A stretch of 64,000 nucleotides of DNA from Merdimonas sp963929015. Lineage in GTDB: Bacteria > Bacillota > Clostridia > Lachnospirales > Lachnospiraceae. A program made the position numbers and the translations under genes. The stretch lies in assembly GCF_963929015.1 (NCBI RefSeq), contig NZ_CAWVHE010000009.1, forward strand, positions 17,513 through 81,512, given 5' to 3'. Below, piece after piece: positions 40,005 to 48,309 of this stretch (the stretch's first letter is position 1; each line of letters starts with the position of its first letter). The notes beneath the pieces are model-generated. The model had not been told where the DNA came from and searched no databases. It was given only the letters and a program-made list of their open reading frames with translations.

Positions 40005-40676
40005 ATGAAGGCGATTTTAGAGACAAAAGATCTGGTAAAATATTACGGCTCCGGCGATAATCTGGTAAAGGCCATCGACCACACCGATATCCGCGTGGAG
40101 CCCGGAGAATTTGTGGCAGTGGTGGGGCGTTCCGGTTCGGGAAAGAGCACGCTTTTGCACATGCTGGGGGGACTGGACCGGCCCGACTCCGGCAAGGTGC
40201 TGGTGGAAGGACGGGACATTTTCCGGTTAAAGGACGACCGGCTGGCAGTGTTCCGCAGGCGGAAGATCGGATTTATCTTCCAGAGTTACAATCTGGTGCC
40301 GTCCTTAAATGTATGGGAAAATATCGTGCTGCCCATCGGGCTGGACGGCCGGAAAGTGGACCGTGAGTATGTGATGGACATCGTGCAAAAAATCGGCATG
40401 TCAGACCGGCTCCACGCCCTGCCGGGCACCCTGTCCGGGGGACAGCAGCAGCGGGTGGCCATTGCCAGGGCCCTGGCCTCACGCCCGGCCATCATCCTGG
40501 CTGATGAGCCCACAGGCAACCTGGACTCCCGGACGGAGATCGAGGTGGTGAGCCTTCTGAAACACTGCGTGACCGAATACGGGCAGACGCTGGTCATGAT
40601 CACCCACGACGAGACCATTGCCCAGATGGCGGACCGGATGATCGTCATCGAGGACGGGAAGGTGGTGCGGTCATGA
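40005..40676 (+). CDS. ABC transporter ATP-binding protein (module 3)
   Basis: 223 residues from ATG 40005 behind AGAGGAGG. Walker A GRSGSGKST, Q-loop FIFQSYNLVPSL, signature LSGGQQQRVAIARAL, Walker B IILADEPTGNLDS, H-loop MITHDETIA. The stop overlaps the permease ATG (4 bases). MacB/BceA type, partner of the following permease. Confidence 0.93.
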   Translation: MKAILETKDLVKYYGSGDNLVKAIDHTDIRVEPGEFVAVVGRSGSGKSTLLHMLGGLDRPDSGKVLVEGRDIFRLKDDRLAVFRRRKIGFIFQSYNLVPSLNVWENIVLPIGLDGRKVDREYVMDIVQKIGMSDRLHALPGTLSGGQQQRVAIARALASRPAIILADEPTGNLDSRTEIEVVSLLKHCVTEYGQTLVMITHDETIAQMADRMIVIEDGKVVRS

Positions 40677-43174
40677 AGACAGTGACAAAGACAGCCCTTG
40701 CCAATGCGCGCCAGAACCGGACCCGGAACATGATCAGCGGGGCAGCCATCATCCTGACCACTCTTTTGATCTTTATGGTGCTGATGGTCGGATATGCCTC
40801 TGTCAAAGTGCGGTTCGCAGCTGTGAACGCCTACTATCCGCCTTATCACGCCATGTTCCGGCAGGTGTCGGAAGAGGATGCGGGGAAGCTGAAAAGCCAC
40901 AATGATATGGAGGAAGTGGGGCTTCGCTCGGATCTGGGGGAAGGGGTGGACGATGATTCCACCATCCTGTTTCTCTGGATGGATGCACAGGCTCTGGAAC
41001 TGAACAAAATAGAACTGGCAGAGGGTGCGTTTCCAAAAGCAGGAAATGAGATCGCGCTTCCGGAAGGACTGCTTGCCGAGTACGGGATCACTGCCGGGAT
41101 CGGGGATACGGTGACGCTTCCGCTTCAGCTTTACGAAGACGGCGGACTGGGGTATCAGAAAGAAGATACCTTCCGGATCAGCGGATTTCTAACAGGAGAG
41201 ATTGACGAGGAAAACAAAGCCTACTCGGTGCTGGTGTCCAGGGACTGTCTGGAACAGTCGGTTCCGGCAAATGACCGGGAGTACCGGGTGATGTTCCGCC
41301 TTCAGGATGTGGGGGAAAATGTGGCTACTACGGACGCCATCGAAGAGCGGGCCAGAGAGATTGGCGCGGATTTTGGCGTATCAGAGGACAACGTGGTCAT
41401 CAACACCGATTATCTGATGGCCAATTATACGGATCCGGCGGCCCTTTTCGCCGTTGTCTGCATCATCCTGGTGGTGATGGCGGCAGGAGTGCTGACCATC
41501 TACAGCATCCACTATGTCTCCATGATCCCGAAGGTTCAGGAGTATGGGAAATTAAAGGCCATGGGAGCCACCCGGCGGCAGATCCGGCAGATCGTCTTCC
41601 GGGAAGGCCTTCTTGTGACAGCGCTTTCCCTGCCACTGGGGCTTCTTCTGGGGAGCCTTCTGGCAGGCCCGGTGATCCGCTGGATCTACCGGATCAGCGG
41701 GGAAGGCGTGCAGACCAACGCGGCGGCCATGGAAATGAACCGGATCTGCACGGACCTGCTGGAGCAGAGACAGGTGCCGGTCCTGTATGGGTGGGTTTAC
41801 ATCCTGACCATCCTGACCGTGCTGGTTACGGTGTATCTGTCCCTGGTAAAGCCTATGCGGATGGCGGCGAAGATCTCTCCGGTGGAGGCCATGCGGTATC
41901 AGGGAGAGATCCGGGAGAAGAAAAAAGAGCGGAAGGGATTTGCAGAGATGAGTCTTGTAAAACTGACCCGCTCCAACCTGTCCCGGAATAAAAAAAGATC
42001 CATCCTGACCATCGTGACGCTGGGCGCAGTGGGAATCCTCTTCATGGCGGTGGCCACCGTCCTTAGCTGCGCCGATCCGGAGGAGATCGCAAAGCAGGAG
42101 TTTGAGGGGGATTATGAGATCGCCGTGGACAGCTGGGAGGGGGATAAAATGAATCCGGACCGGGCCTGGGTGAATCTGATGCAGAACAACCCGCTGAACG
42201 GGGACCTGCTGGAGCAGATCCGGGCCGTAGACGGAGTGGAGGAAGTCAAAGTGAAGACCTATCTTACCGGAACGCTGGCGGATCTGGACCCGGAGCGGGA
42301 GATCGCCTCCGCCAGCATCCAGGGCCTGGATGAATCTTACCGGGAGATCGTGGAGAACTGCCAGATCGAAGGGGCGGTTACCTGGGAAGAACTGGAAGAG
42401 GGAGAGAAGATCCTGGTCTCTGACCATATGCTGCGCTGGTTCCCGGAGCTGAAGCTGGGCGACGCGGTGCGGATGGAACTGGAGACCCCGGAGGGGACAG
42501 TGGAGCGCACCTTTGAGATCGCCGCCGTCGGAGAGTATCCTTCGGCCGTATCCGGGAGCAACTTTCTGCTGCCGGACTCTGTGCTGGCGAAGATCACAGG
42601 GGCAGACTTAAGCGACATCTGCGTGATCCGGTTGGAAGAAGGGATCGGTCAGACCGGACGGCAGGAAGCCTATACGAACCTGGAGAACCTGGCAAAGACG
42701 AGCGTCTATCTGACCACCGACAGCTTTGAAAAGCATGTGGAGACCTGGGAGACGGCGGTCACCGTTATGACCGTGCTGGGTTACGCATTCCTGCTGATCC
42801 TGGGCGCAGTGGGCGTGATGAACCTGATCAACACCATGGTCAACAGTATCTACACCCGGAGACGGGAACTGGGCATCATCCAGGCCATCGGCATGTCGGA
42901 AAAGCAGCTGGTGCGGATGCTGCAGCTGGAAGGGCTTTTCTATACGGCGGGTACTCTTTTGGTGGCGCTGGGGATCGGAAGCCTGGCCGGATACGGCATC
43001 TTCCTGTATGCCAAAGCAGAAAATATGATGAACATCACCGTGTATCATTATCCGGGGATCCAGGCGGCGGTCCTGGCCGTGGCGGTGGCGGCGCTGCAGA
43101 TGATCCTGACCTGCGCCGTGTCCCGGAACTTCCGCAGGATGAGCCTGACCGACCGGATCCGGTACGGGGAGTAA
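40673..43174 (+). CDS. FtsX-domain ABC permease (module 3)
   Basis: 833 residues from ATG 40673. N-terminal helix (MISGAAIILTTLLIFMVLMVGYAS), then an extracellular domain of about 200 residues. The first FtsX block is LFAVVCIILVVMAAGVLTIYSIHYVSM... YGKLKAMGATRRQIRQIVFREGLL. A second helix and a second extracellular domain follow, then the final FtsX block MTVLGYAFLLILGAVGVMNLINTMVNSIYTRRRELGIIQAIGMSEKQLVRMLQLEGLF. The two FtsX blocks make it a self-contained permease. Substrate not deducible; context suggests envelope-stress detoxification. Confidence 0.9.
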   Translation: MKTVTKTALANARQNRTRNMISGAAIILTTLLIFMVLMVGYASVKVRFAAVNAYYPPYHAMFRQVSEEDAGKLKSHNDMEEVGLRSDLGEGVDDDSTILFLWMDAQALELNKIELAEGAFPKAGNEIALPEGLLAEYGITAGIGDTVTLPLQLYEDGGLGYQKEDTFRISGFLTGEIDEENKAYSVLVSRDCLEQSVPANDREYRVMFRLQDVGENVATTDAIEERAREIGADFGVSEDNVVINTDYLMANYTDPAALFAVVCIILVVMAAGVLTIYSIHYVSMIPKVQEYGKLKAMGATRRQIRQIVFREGLLVTALSLPLGLLLGSLLAGPVIRWIYRISGEGVQTNAAAMEMNRICTDLLEQRQVPVLYGWVYILTILTVLVTVYLSLVKPMRMAAKISPVEAMRYQGEIREKKKERKGFAEMSLVKLTRSNLSRNKKRSILTIVTLGAVGILFMAVATVLSCADPEEIAKQEFEGDYEIAVDSWEGDKMNPDRAWVNLMQNNPLNGDLLEQIRAVDGVEEVKVKTYLTGTLADLDPEREIASASIQGLDESYREIVENCQIEGAVTWEELEEGEKILVSDHMLRWFPELKLGDAVRMELETPEGTVERTFEIAAVGEYPSAVSGSNFLLPDSVLAKITGADLSDICVIRLEEGIGQTGRQEAYTNLENLAKTSVYLTTDSFEKHVETWETAVTVMTVLGYAFLLILGAVGVMNLINTMVNSIYTRRRELGIIQAIGMSEKQLVRMLQLEGLFYTAGTLLVALGIGSLAGYGIFLYAKAENMMNITVYHYPGIQAAVLAVAVAALQMILTCAVSRNFRRMSLTDRIRYGE

Positions 43175-43276
43175 AGACCGGTTTGCCAATGGTTTTGTAT
43201 GTTGAAAAAGTTTCATGGTCTCCAGGCCCCTATTTATGGTATGATAAAATATATCAGACAGCAGGAGGGAAAAACC

Positions 43277-43765
43277 ATGGAACATACGGTCAGCAAATTT
43301 CCGGAACAAAAGGAAGCGCTTTACAAATATATGAAAGTCCGTTTAAGCGGCCAGGTGGAAAGCTGTCCCCATGTGACTGCGAACCTGGCGAACGCCTCGG
43401 CCCTGTTAAATCAGGGACTGAAAGAGATCAACTGGGTGGGGTTCTATCTTCTGGAGGGAGAGACGCTGGTGCTTGGGCCTTTCCAGGGAAAACCCGCCTG
43501 CACCGAGATCCCGGTGGGAAAGGGCGTGTGCGGAACCGCGGTTTTAAAGGACGCGGTGATCCGGGTGGAGGATGTCCACCAGTTCCCCGGGCACATCGCC
43601 TGCGACAGCGCTTCGCGTTCAGAGATCGTGCTGCCCATCCATGACCGGCAGGGAAACATCCGTGGGGTATTGGATATTGACAGTCCGCAGACCGGGCGGT
43701 TTACAGAAGAAGACGAGACAGGGCTAAAGAAATTATTGCCGGAGATCGAGAAAATCTTTTACTAA
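43277..43765 (+). CDS. GAF-domain free methionine-(R)-sulfoxide reductase
   Basis: 162 residues from ATG 43277 behind AGGAGGG; an upstream ATG at 43199 has no ribosome site. The family hallmarks are visible: WVGFYLLEG, then Cys-containing PACTEIPVGKGVCGTAV and HIACDSASRSEIVLPI, with the three cysteines that form the redox relay in fRMsr enzymes (YebR-like). It reduces free methionine sulfoxide in the cytoplasm. It ends in a shared terminator with the convergent regulator. Confidence 0.88.
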   Translation: MEHTVSKFPEQKEALYKYMKVRLSGQVESCPHVTANLANASALLNQGLKEINWVGFYLLEGETLVLGPFQGKPACTEIPVGKGVCGTAVLKDAVIRVEDVHQFPGHIACDSASRSEIVLPIHDRQGNIRGVLDIDSPQTGRFTEEDETGLKKLLPEIEKIFY

Positions 43766-43771
43766 TGCAGA

Positions 43772-43815
43772 ACGTCCCGAAAGATCTTACAGAAGGTCTT
43801 TCGGGACGTTTTTTG
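43772..43815. terminator. Shared terminator of convergent genes
   Basis: ACGTCCCGAAAGA pairs with TCTTTCGGGACGT, followed by six T residues; the stem ends one base before the stop of the minus-strand regulator. Confidence 0.85.
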
Positions 43816-45246
43816 TCAGAAATCCTGGATCAGTTCTGTCAGCAGAGACTCGGCCTCTTTCGGAGTACAAAAGAGGCTTTCATCCAGATTTTCGCAGAAA
43901 TCATAAAACGCATAGAGAAGCCCGGGCTCTTCGATATTCAGATAGACCGGGTGGCGGCTGTAGGGTGACGGAAACATCAGATAGCCGTTCTTGGTGTTTA
44001 CAAACAAATACAGTTCATAGAGCGAGGATCCGATATCCTTGCGGAGCATACGGAAAGCGCCGGTTTTGCAGACGGGGATCAGCTTCTTTACCAGGGCGGC
44101 GCGGTCCGGCGGATCAAAGGGCAGGCAGACGTCCTGCGGGTATTCGTCGATCCGTCCGCTTTCCAGAAACCGTCTGACTCCATCATAAGAGAAGATGGAG
44201 GTAATCTTGCTCTGGCTGCATAAGGTAAGCGTCTTTTTTACATATTCCTGGAAGTGGGCAATGAACAGTTCTCTTCCGGAAATATCTTTTCTCACATATT
44301 TCTCCACCTGTGCAAAGGTAATAAACGGGGTGAAGCAGGGCGACATCTGAAAACTGTATCCGGTTATACTTTCCTGGAGCAGCCGTGCGGCATAATTAAG
44401 CTGATCCTGCACATCCGTGATCTGGTTGAGCAGAGGCGTGGATTCCTGCAGGTACTCATCAAAGATGTCCGAAAACATCCGGATCGACTCCCTGGAATGC
44501 AGAACACAGCCTTTGTTCAGACCGGCGGTCAGAAGGCAGACACACCGGGAAGTGACGATCATATAGGGCAGCAGAGTCAGACTGCCTGTCCGCGAGGAAA
44601 TATCGTCGTAATAATAGTAGGCCTCATAATTTCTGCAGGATCCATACAGCGGCAGGATCTGTTTCAGGCAGTTCAGGTTATAGTTCTTTTTGGACTGGCC
44701 GGAATGCGAATGGCTGTCCAGACAAAAAATGTGTTCGATGCGGATGCCTGCGTCCCGCTGACATTCTGCGCTGATCAGATTGACCAGAAACGCTGCGTCC
44801 GGCTGGACCAGAAGACGCAGATGACCGTGGGTTCCGGAACTCATTTCCGAGGAAATCATATGAAAAAAGGTCTGCATGACTTCTATGGATGAATTCAAAA
44901 AGATCTTTTCTTCTTCCTCGATCCTGGCGTTATAGTGAAACGGCGGAAGCGGCGCGGCAGAGAGTGTAAAATCCCGGAAAAATTCCAGCACCTCCTTGCG
45001 GCGGTAGTAATTTTCCGGACCCTCCAGCGTAATGGCGTAAGCTTCCTCCAGATCATGCTTTTCCTCCGGCGACAGCTGCATAAACTGCGCCATTTTGCGA
45101 ACCATATTAAGCGACGCAGGCTTTCGCTTCCCGTTGATGATCTTATACATATTTGAACGGTCCAGTCCACAGTACTGAGCCAGAGAATAGGTCTTTATAT
45201 TCTTTTCATGCACATACTTTGACAAAATGGACGAAAATTCGGACAT
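43816..45246 (-). CDS. Large XRE-type regulator with unknown C-terminal domain
   Basis: 476 residues from ATG 45246 behind GGAGGGGG. The first 65 residues are a helix-turn-helix (YSLAQYCGLDRSNMYKIINGKRKPASLNMVRKMAQFMQLSPEEKHDLEEAY). The remaining 400 residues contain no domain I recognise. They are mixed alpha/beta with a central segment HLRLLVQPDAAFLVNLISAECQRDAGIRIEHIFCLD and a motif YYYYDDISSRTGSLTLLPYMIVTSRCVCLL, perhaps a sensory or enzyme-derived domain. Such long XRE proteins are frequent in Lachnospiraceae. Target genes are not evident from context. Confidence 0.75.
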   Translation of the reverse strand: MSEFSSILSKYVHEKNIKTYSLAQYCGLDRSNMYKIINGKRKPASLNMVRKMAQFMQLSPEEKHDLEEAYAITLEGPENYYRRKEVLEFFRDFTLSAAPLPPFHYNARIEEEEKIFLNSSIEVMQTFFHMISSEMSSGTHGHLRLLVQPDAAFLVNLISAECQRDAGIRIEHIFCLDSHSHSGQSKKNYNLNCLKQILPLYGSCRNYEAYYYYDDISSRTGSLTLLPYMIVTSRCVCLLTAGLNKGCVLHSRESIRMFSDIFDEYLQESTPLLNQITDVQDQLNYAARLLQESITGYSFQMSPCFTPFITFAQVEKYVRKDISGRELFIAHFQEYVKKTLTLCSQSKITSIFSYDGVRRFLESGRIDEYPQDVCLPFDPPDRAALVKKLIPVCKTGAFRMLRKDIGSSLYELYLFVNTKNGYLMFPSPYSRHPVYLNIEEPGLLYAFYDFCENLDESLFCTPKEAESLLTELIQDF

Positions 45247-45375
45247 AGCACTTCCCCCTCCATATACGTTCAGAACCATATTTTATGAGAAGAAACAAAA
45301 AATATCCATCAAAATTATGAAAAAAACATGACCACAAACGTTGACACATATTGTTAGAAAAGACAGGAAATCCGT

Positions 45376-45415
45376 GCAAAGAAGGGAAAGAAATTAGTCT
45401 CTTTCCCTTCTTTGC
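45376..45415. terminator. Long hairpin behind the SDR gene
   Basis: Perfect 16-bp arms GCAAAGAAGGGAAAGA (45376-45391) and TCTTTCCCTTCTTTGC (45400-45415) with an 8-base loop. There is no U-tract on either strand, so it may stabilise an mRNA end more than terminate. It lies 40 bases past the stop of the minus-strand SDR gene. Confidence 0.5.
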
Positions 45416-45454
45416 ATAATAATATTATTCTCGGATGTAAATATAGCCCTTTCC

Positions 45455-46198
45455 CTACGTCCGCATTGCTCCGTCTACGGAGAGGATCTCTCCGGTCACA
45501 TAGCTGGCAAGGTCGCTTGCCAGGAACAGGAAAGCATTGGCGATATCCTCCGGTTCGCCAACTCTCCGCAGGGGGATGGCGTTGATCAGCGGCTGGATCA
45601 TTTCCTTTGGAAGGGCGGCCACCATGTCGGTGTTGGTGATGCCCGGGGCCACCGCATTGACCCGGATGTTGCTGGGACCAAGTTCTCTCGCCAGGGACCA
45701 GGTCATGCCGTTGACTGCCGACTTGCTGACCGGGTAGGCCACGCCTGACGGCTGACCGCTGATGCTAACCATGGAGCTGGTATTTAAGATACAGCCCCCG
45801 CCCTGTTCCTTCATAATTTTTACAACGGGGATGATGCAGTTCATGGCCGCTCCCACATTGAGCTTCATGATTTTCTCGAAATGTTCGGAAGTGTAATCGG
45901 TGACTGGTTTACTGTCGGACATTCCAGCGTTGTTGATCAGGATATCAATCTTTCCGTGGGTTTTCCTGATCTTTTCCAGCTCTGCAGCTACGGCTTCTTC
46001 GCTGCCAAGATCTGGCCATGCGCCTGATACGGGCCAGTCCGGATTCTCTTTTTTCAGAGAATCGAGCGCTTTTGCTACTGTCTCCTGTCGGGAGCCGAAC
46101 AGTACAACGGTTGCTCCATTTTCCAGAAATTTTCTTACTGTTGCGTATCCGATTCCTCTGGTTCCGCCGGTGATCACGGCGACTTTTCCTTTTAACAT
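45455..46198 (-). CDS. Short-chain dehydrogenase/reductase (FabG-like)
   Basis: 247 residues from ATG 46198 behind GGAGGAATCC. NAD(P)-binding motif TGGTRGIGYATV, structural NNAG (ILINNAGMSD), catalytic Ser in NTSSMVSI and the YxxxK motif in AYPVSKSA. C-terminus ITGEILSVDGAMRT type (here YVTGEILSVDGAMRT). Cytoplasmic; could reduce a sugar, polyol or acyl substrate. It is divergent from the AraR-like regulator and shares its control region, so a role in pentose or polyol metabolism is possible but unproven. Confidence 0.88.
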   Translation of the reverse strand: MLKGKVAVITGGTRGIGYATVRKFLENGATVVLFGSRQETVAKALDSLKKENPDWPVSGAWPDLGSEEAVAAELEKIRKTHGKIDILINNAGMSDSKPVTDYTSEHFEKIMKLNVGAAMNCIIPVVKIMKEQGGGCILNTSSMVSISGQPSGVAYPVSKSAVNGMTWSLARELGPSNIRVNAVAPGITNTDMVAALPKEMIQPLINAIPLRRVGEPEDIANAFLFLASDLASYVTGEILSVDGAMRT

Positions 46199-46295
46199 AT
46201 GGATTCCTCCTTTCATCTGGTTGAAACAAATGTCTTAATCTGTTATGACGTTAGTATGGATCTGATGCTTCAAGAATACACTATCGGACAGAAAA

Positions 46296-46318
46296 GTTCT
46301 GTGACAAAATCACAGAAC
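46296..46318. promoter_or_regulatory. CRP-like palindrome between SDR gene and araR
   Basis: GTTCTGTGA-CAAAA-TCACAGAAC is a perfect 9-bp inverted repeat with a TGTGA/TCACA core, 5-base spacer. It sits about 100 bases from either start. CRP/FNR-family proteins recognise such half sites, usually with a 6-base spacer. The regulator here is unknown. Confidence 0.5.
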
Positions 46319-46404
46319 AAGTTGTCTTGTGTTTTCGGCCCGAAAAGAATACAACTTCTCATTTTTTGCTAAAAACCGGAAAATATTTTTAGAAAAAAAG
46401 CGAA

Positions 46405-46433
46405 TTGTATTGTAAGTTGTTGTGCTATATAGT
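46405..46433 (+). promoter_or_regulatory. Probable promoter of the arabinose operon
   Basis: TTGTAT (46405-46410), 17-nt spacer and TATAGT (46428-46433). AAGTTGT-like elements occur in it (46414) and upstream in both orientations (about 46320 and 46347), possible AraR half sites. Confidence 0.5.
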
Positions 46434-46488
46434 GGAAGTATAGAAAAAGAGAACGTAAAAAACCGGGAAAGGGGGATGATATTGATCT

Positions 46489-47571
46489 ATGAAAAAATAT
46501 GAAAAAATTGCAGAATGGATCCGCACCGAAGTAGAAGTAGGAAATTTGTCCCTGGGAGACAAGCTCCCCTCGGAAAACGAGATGATGGCACAGTTTCAGG
46601 TCAGCAGACAGACGGTACGGACAGCGCTTGACATGCTTCGCAAAGAAGGACTTGTGGAAGGGCGGCGGGGAAGCGGCAGCTATATCTCGGCCAATGTCCG
46701 CCGGAAGCCAGGAAAGGAGATCCGCATTGCCGTGCTTTTGACATGCGTGGATTCTTACATTTTTCCGGCGCTTTTGCGGGGAATGGAGGCAGGGTTATCC
46801 AGGGAAGGCTGTACGCTGCAGATATCGGTGACGGAGAACGCAGTGGAAAAGGAGCGGATGCTTCTGAAGGAGTTCCTAAGGACCTCTTCCATTGACGGAC
46901 TGATCGCGGAACCGGTAAAGAGCGGCCTGCCAAACCCCAATCTGGGGCTGTACCGGGAGCTGCAAAGATCCGGGGTTCCGGTGCTGTTTGTCAACAGCTT
47001 TTATCCGGAGATGGATATCCCGTATGTCAGTCTCAATGATCAGAAGGCAGGGTATGTTGCAACAAGGCATCTGGCTGAGTGCGGGCACACAAGGATTGGC
47101 GGCATCTTTAAGGCGGACGACGGACAGGGAAGGCTCCGCTACGCCGGCTATATGCAGGCGTTGATGGAAAGGGATCTGAAGATCCGCAGCCGGGATGTGA
47201 TCTGGATCGATTCCAATGAGATGGCAGACATGGAGCAGGAAAGCGAAAAGTTTCTAAAGAGACTGGAACATTGCACTGCCTGTGTGTGCTACAATGATGA
47301 GATCGCCTGCAAGCTGGAGCTGCTCCTGAAGAAAGGAGGAGTCCGGGTGCCAAGGGATATTTCTATTGTGGGGATCGACAATTCAAATCTGGCTGAGCTG
47401 TCACAGATTCCTCTCACGTCCCTGGAGAATCCGGCAGAAGAACTGGGAAGGGCTGCGGCAGAAAAGATTGCCGCGTGCGTCAAAGACGGAGTCCGGATGG
47501 AAACGCAGGAGTTCGATCCAAAACTGGTAATCAGAAATTCGGTGCGTATGCAGACCGAGGAAGGAAGGTAA
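46489..47571 (+). CDS. araR: GntR/LacI-type arabinose repressor
   Basis: 360 residues from ATG 46489. It has the AraR fusion design: a GntR winged helix (residues 1-70, LPSENEMMAQFQVSRQTVRTALDMLRKEGLVEGRRGSGSYI) joined to a LacI-type sugar-binding domain (from about 80: IRIAVLLTCVDSYIFPALLRGMEAGLSREG; VPVLFVNSFYPEMDIPYVSLNDQKAGYVATRHL; ISIVGIDNSNLAELSQIPLTSLENPAEELGRAAAE). It sits first in a run with araD-araA-araB two bases apart from araD, so it is probably autoregulated and released by L-arabinose. Confidence 0.9.
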   Translation: MKKYEKIAEWIRTEVEVGNLSLGDKLPSENEMMAQFQVSRQTVRTALDMLRKEGLVEGRRGSGSYISANVRRKPGKEIRIAVLLTCVDSYIFPALLRGMEAGLSREGCTLQISVTENAVEKERMLLKEFLRTSSIDGLIAEPVKSGLPNPNLGLYRELQRSGVPVLFVNSFYPEMDIPYVSLNDQKAGYVATRHLAECGHTRIGGIFKADDGQGRLRYAGYMQALMERDLKIRSRDVIWIDSNEMADMEQESEKFLKRLEHCTACVCYNDEIACKLELLLKKGGVRVPRDISIVGIDNSNLAELSQIPLTSLENPAEELGRAAAEKIAACVKDGVRMETQEFDPKLVIRNSVRMQTEEGR

Positions 47572-47573
47572 AT

Positions 47574-48275
47574 ATGCTGGAACAATTAAAAAAAGAAGTC
47601 TATGAAGCAAATCTGCTTCTGCCCAAATATGGTCTTGTGACATTTACCTGGGGAAATGTCAGCGGGATCGACCGGGAAAAGGGGCTGTTTGTGATCAAGC
47701 CAAGCGGCGTGGAGTATGACAAACTTACGCCGGAAGATATGGTTGTCATGGATTTGGAAGGAAATAAGGTAGAGGGAAGGTACAATCCTTCTTCTGATAC
47801 GCCTACCCATGTGGTGCTCTACAACCGGTTTCCACAGATCGGTGGCGTGGTCCACACCCACTCTTCCTGGGCCACCAGCTGGGCGCAGGCAGGAAGAGAC
47901 ATCCCCTGCTACGGCACGACCCATGCGGATTATATCTACGGAGAGATCCCCTGTGTGCGGAATCTTACCAGAGAAGAGATCGAAGAAGCCTATGAAAAAA
48001 ATACCGGCGTCCTGATCGCGGATGAATTTGAGGCAAGAGGGAAGGATCCGGTTGCGGTTCCGGCGGTGCTGTGCAAGAACCACGGTGTATTTACCTGGGG
48101 AAAAGACGCCCACGAGGCGGTGCACAATGCGGTGGTGGCAGAGGAAGTTGCCAAAATGGCGGCCCGGTGCGAGATACTCAATCCCCATGTAGAGCCGGCG
48201 CCACAGGAGCTTCAGGACAAGCACTATTACAGAAAGCACGGGGCAAACGCCTATTACGGGCAGGGAAATCAATAA
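47574..48275 (+). CDS. araD: L-ribulose-5-phosphate 4-epimerase
   Basis: 233 residues from ATG 47574 behind AGGAAGG. Class II aldolase fold: FTWGNVSGIDREKGLFVIKPSGVEYDKL, the zinc-binding HTHSSWATSWAQAG, the THADYIYGEIPCVR block and the third His in KNHGVFTWG. Interconverts L-ribulose-5-phosphate and D-xylulose-5-phosphate, feeding arabinose carbon into the pentose phosphate route. It lies 3 bases after araR and 34 before araA. Confidence 0.95.
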   Translation: MLEQLKKEVYEANLLLPKYGLVTFTWGNVSGIDREKGLFVIKPSGVEYDKLTPEDMVVMDLEGNKVEGRYNPSSDTPTHVVLYNRFPQIGGVVHTHSSWATSWAQAGRDIPCYGTTHADYIYGEIPCVRNLTREEIEEAYEKNTGVLIADEFEARGKDPVAVPAVLCKNHGVFTWGKDAHEAVHNAVVAEEVAKMAARCEILNPHVEPAPQELQDKHYYRKHGANAYYGQGNQ

Positions 48276-48309
48276 AAATAATAAATAAATATAGAAAGGA
48301 ATCAAAAAC

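Noticed and set aside
41552..42427. 291-codon minus-strand frame opposite the module 3 permease
   Set aside because: Shadow of a clear FtsX permease; no start signals.
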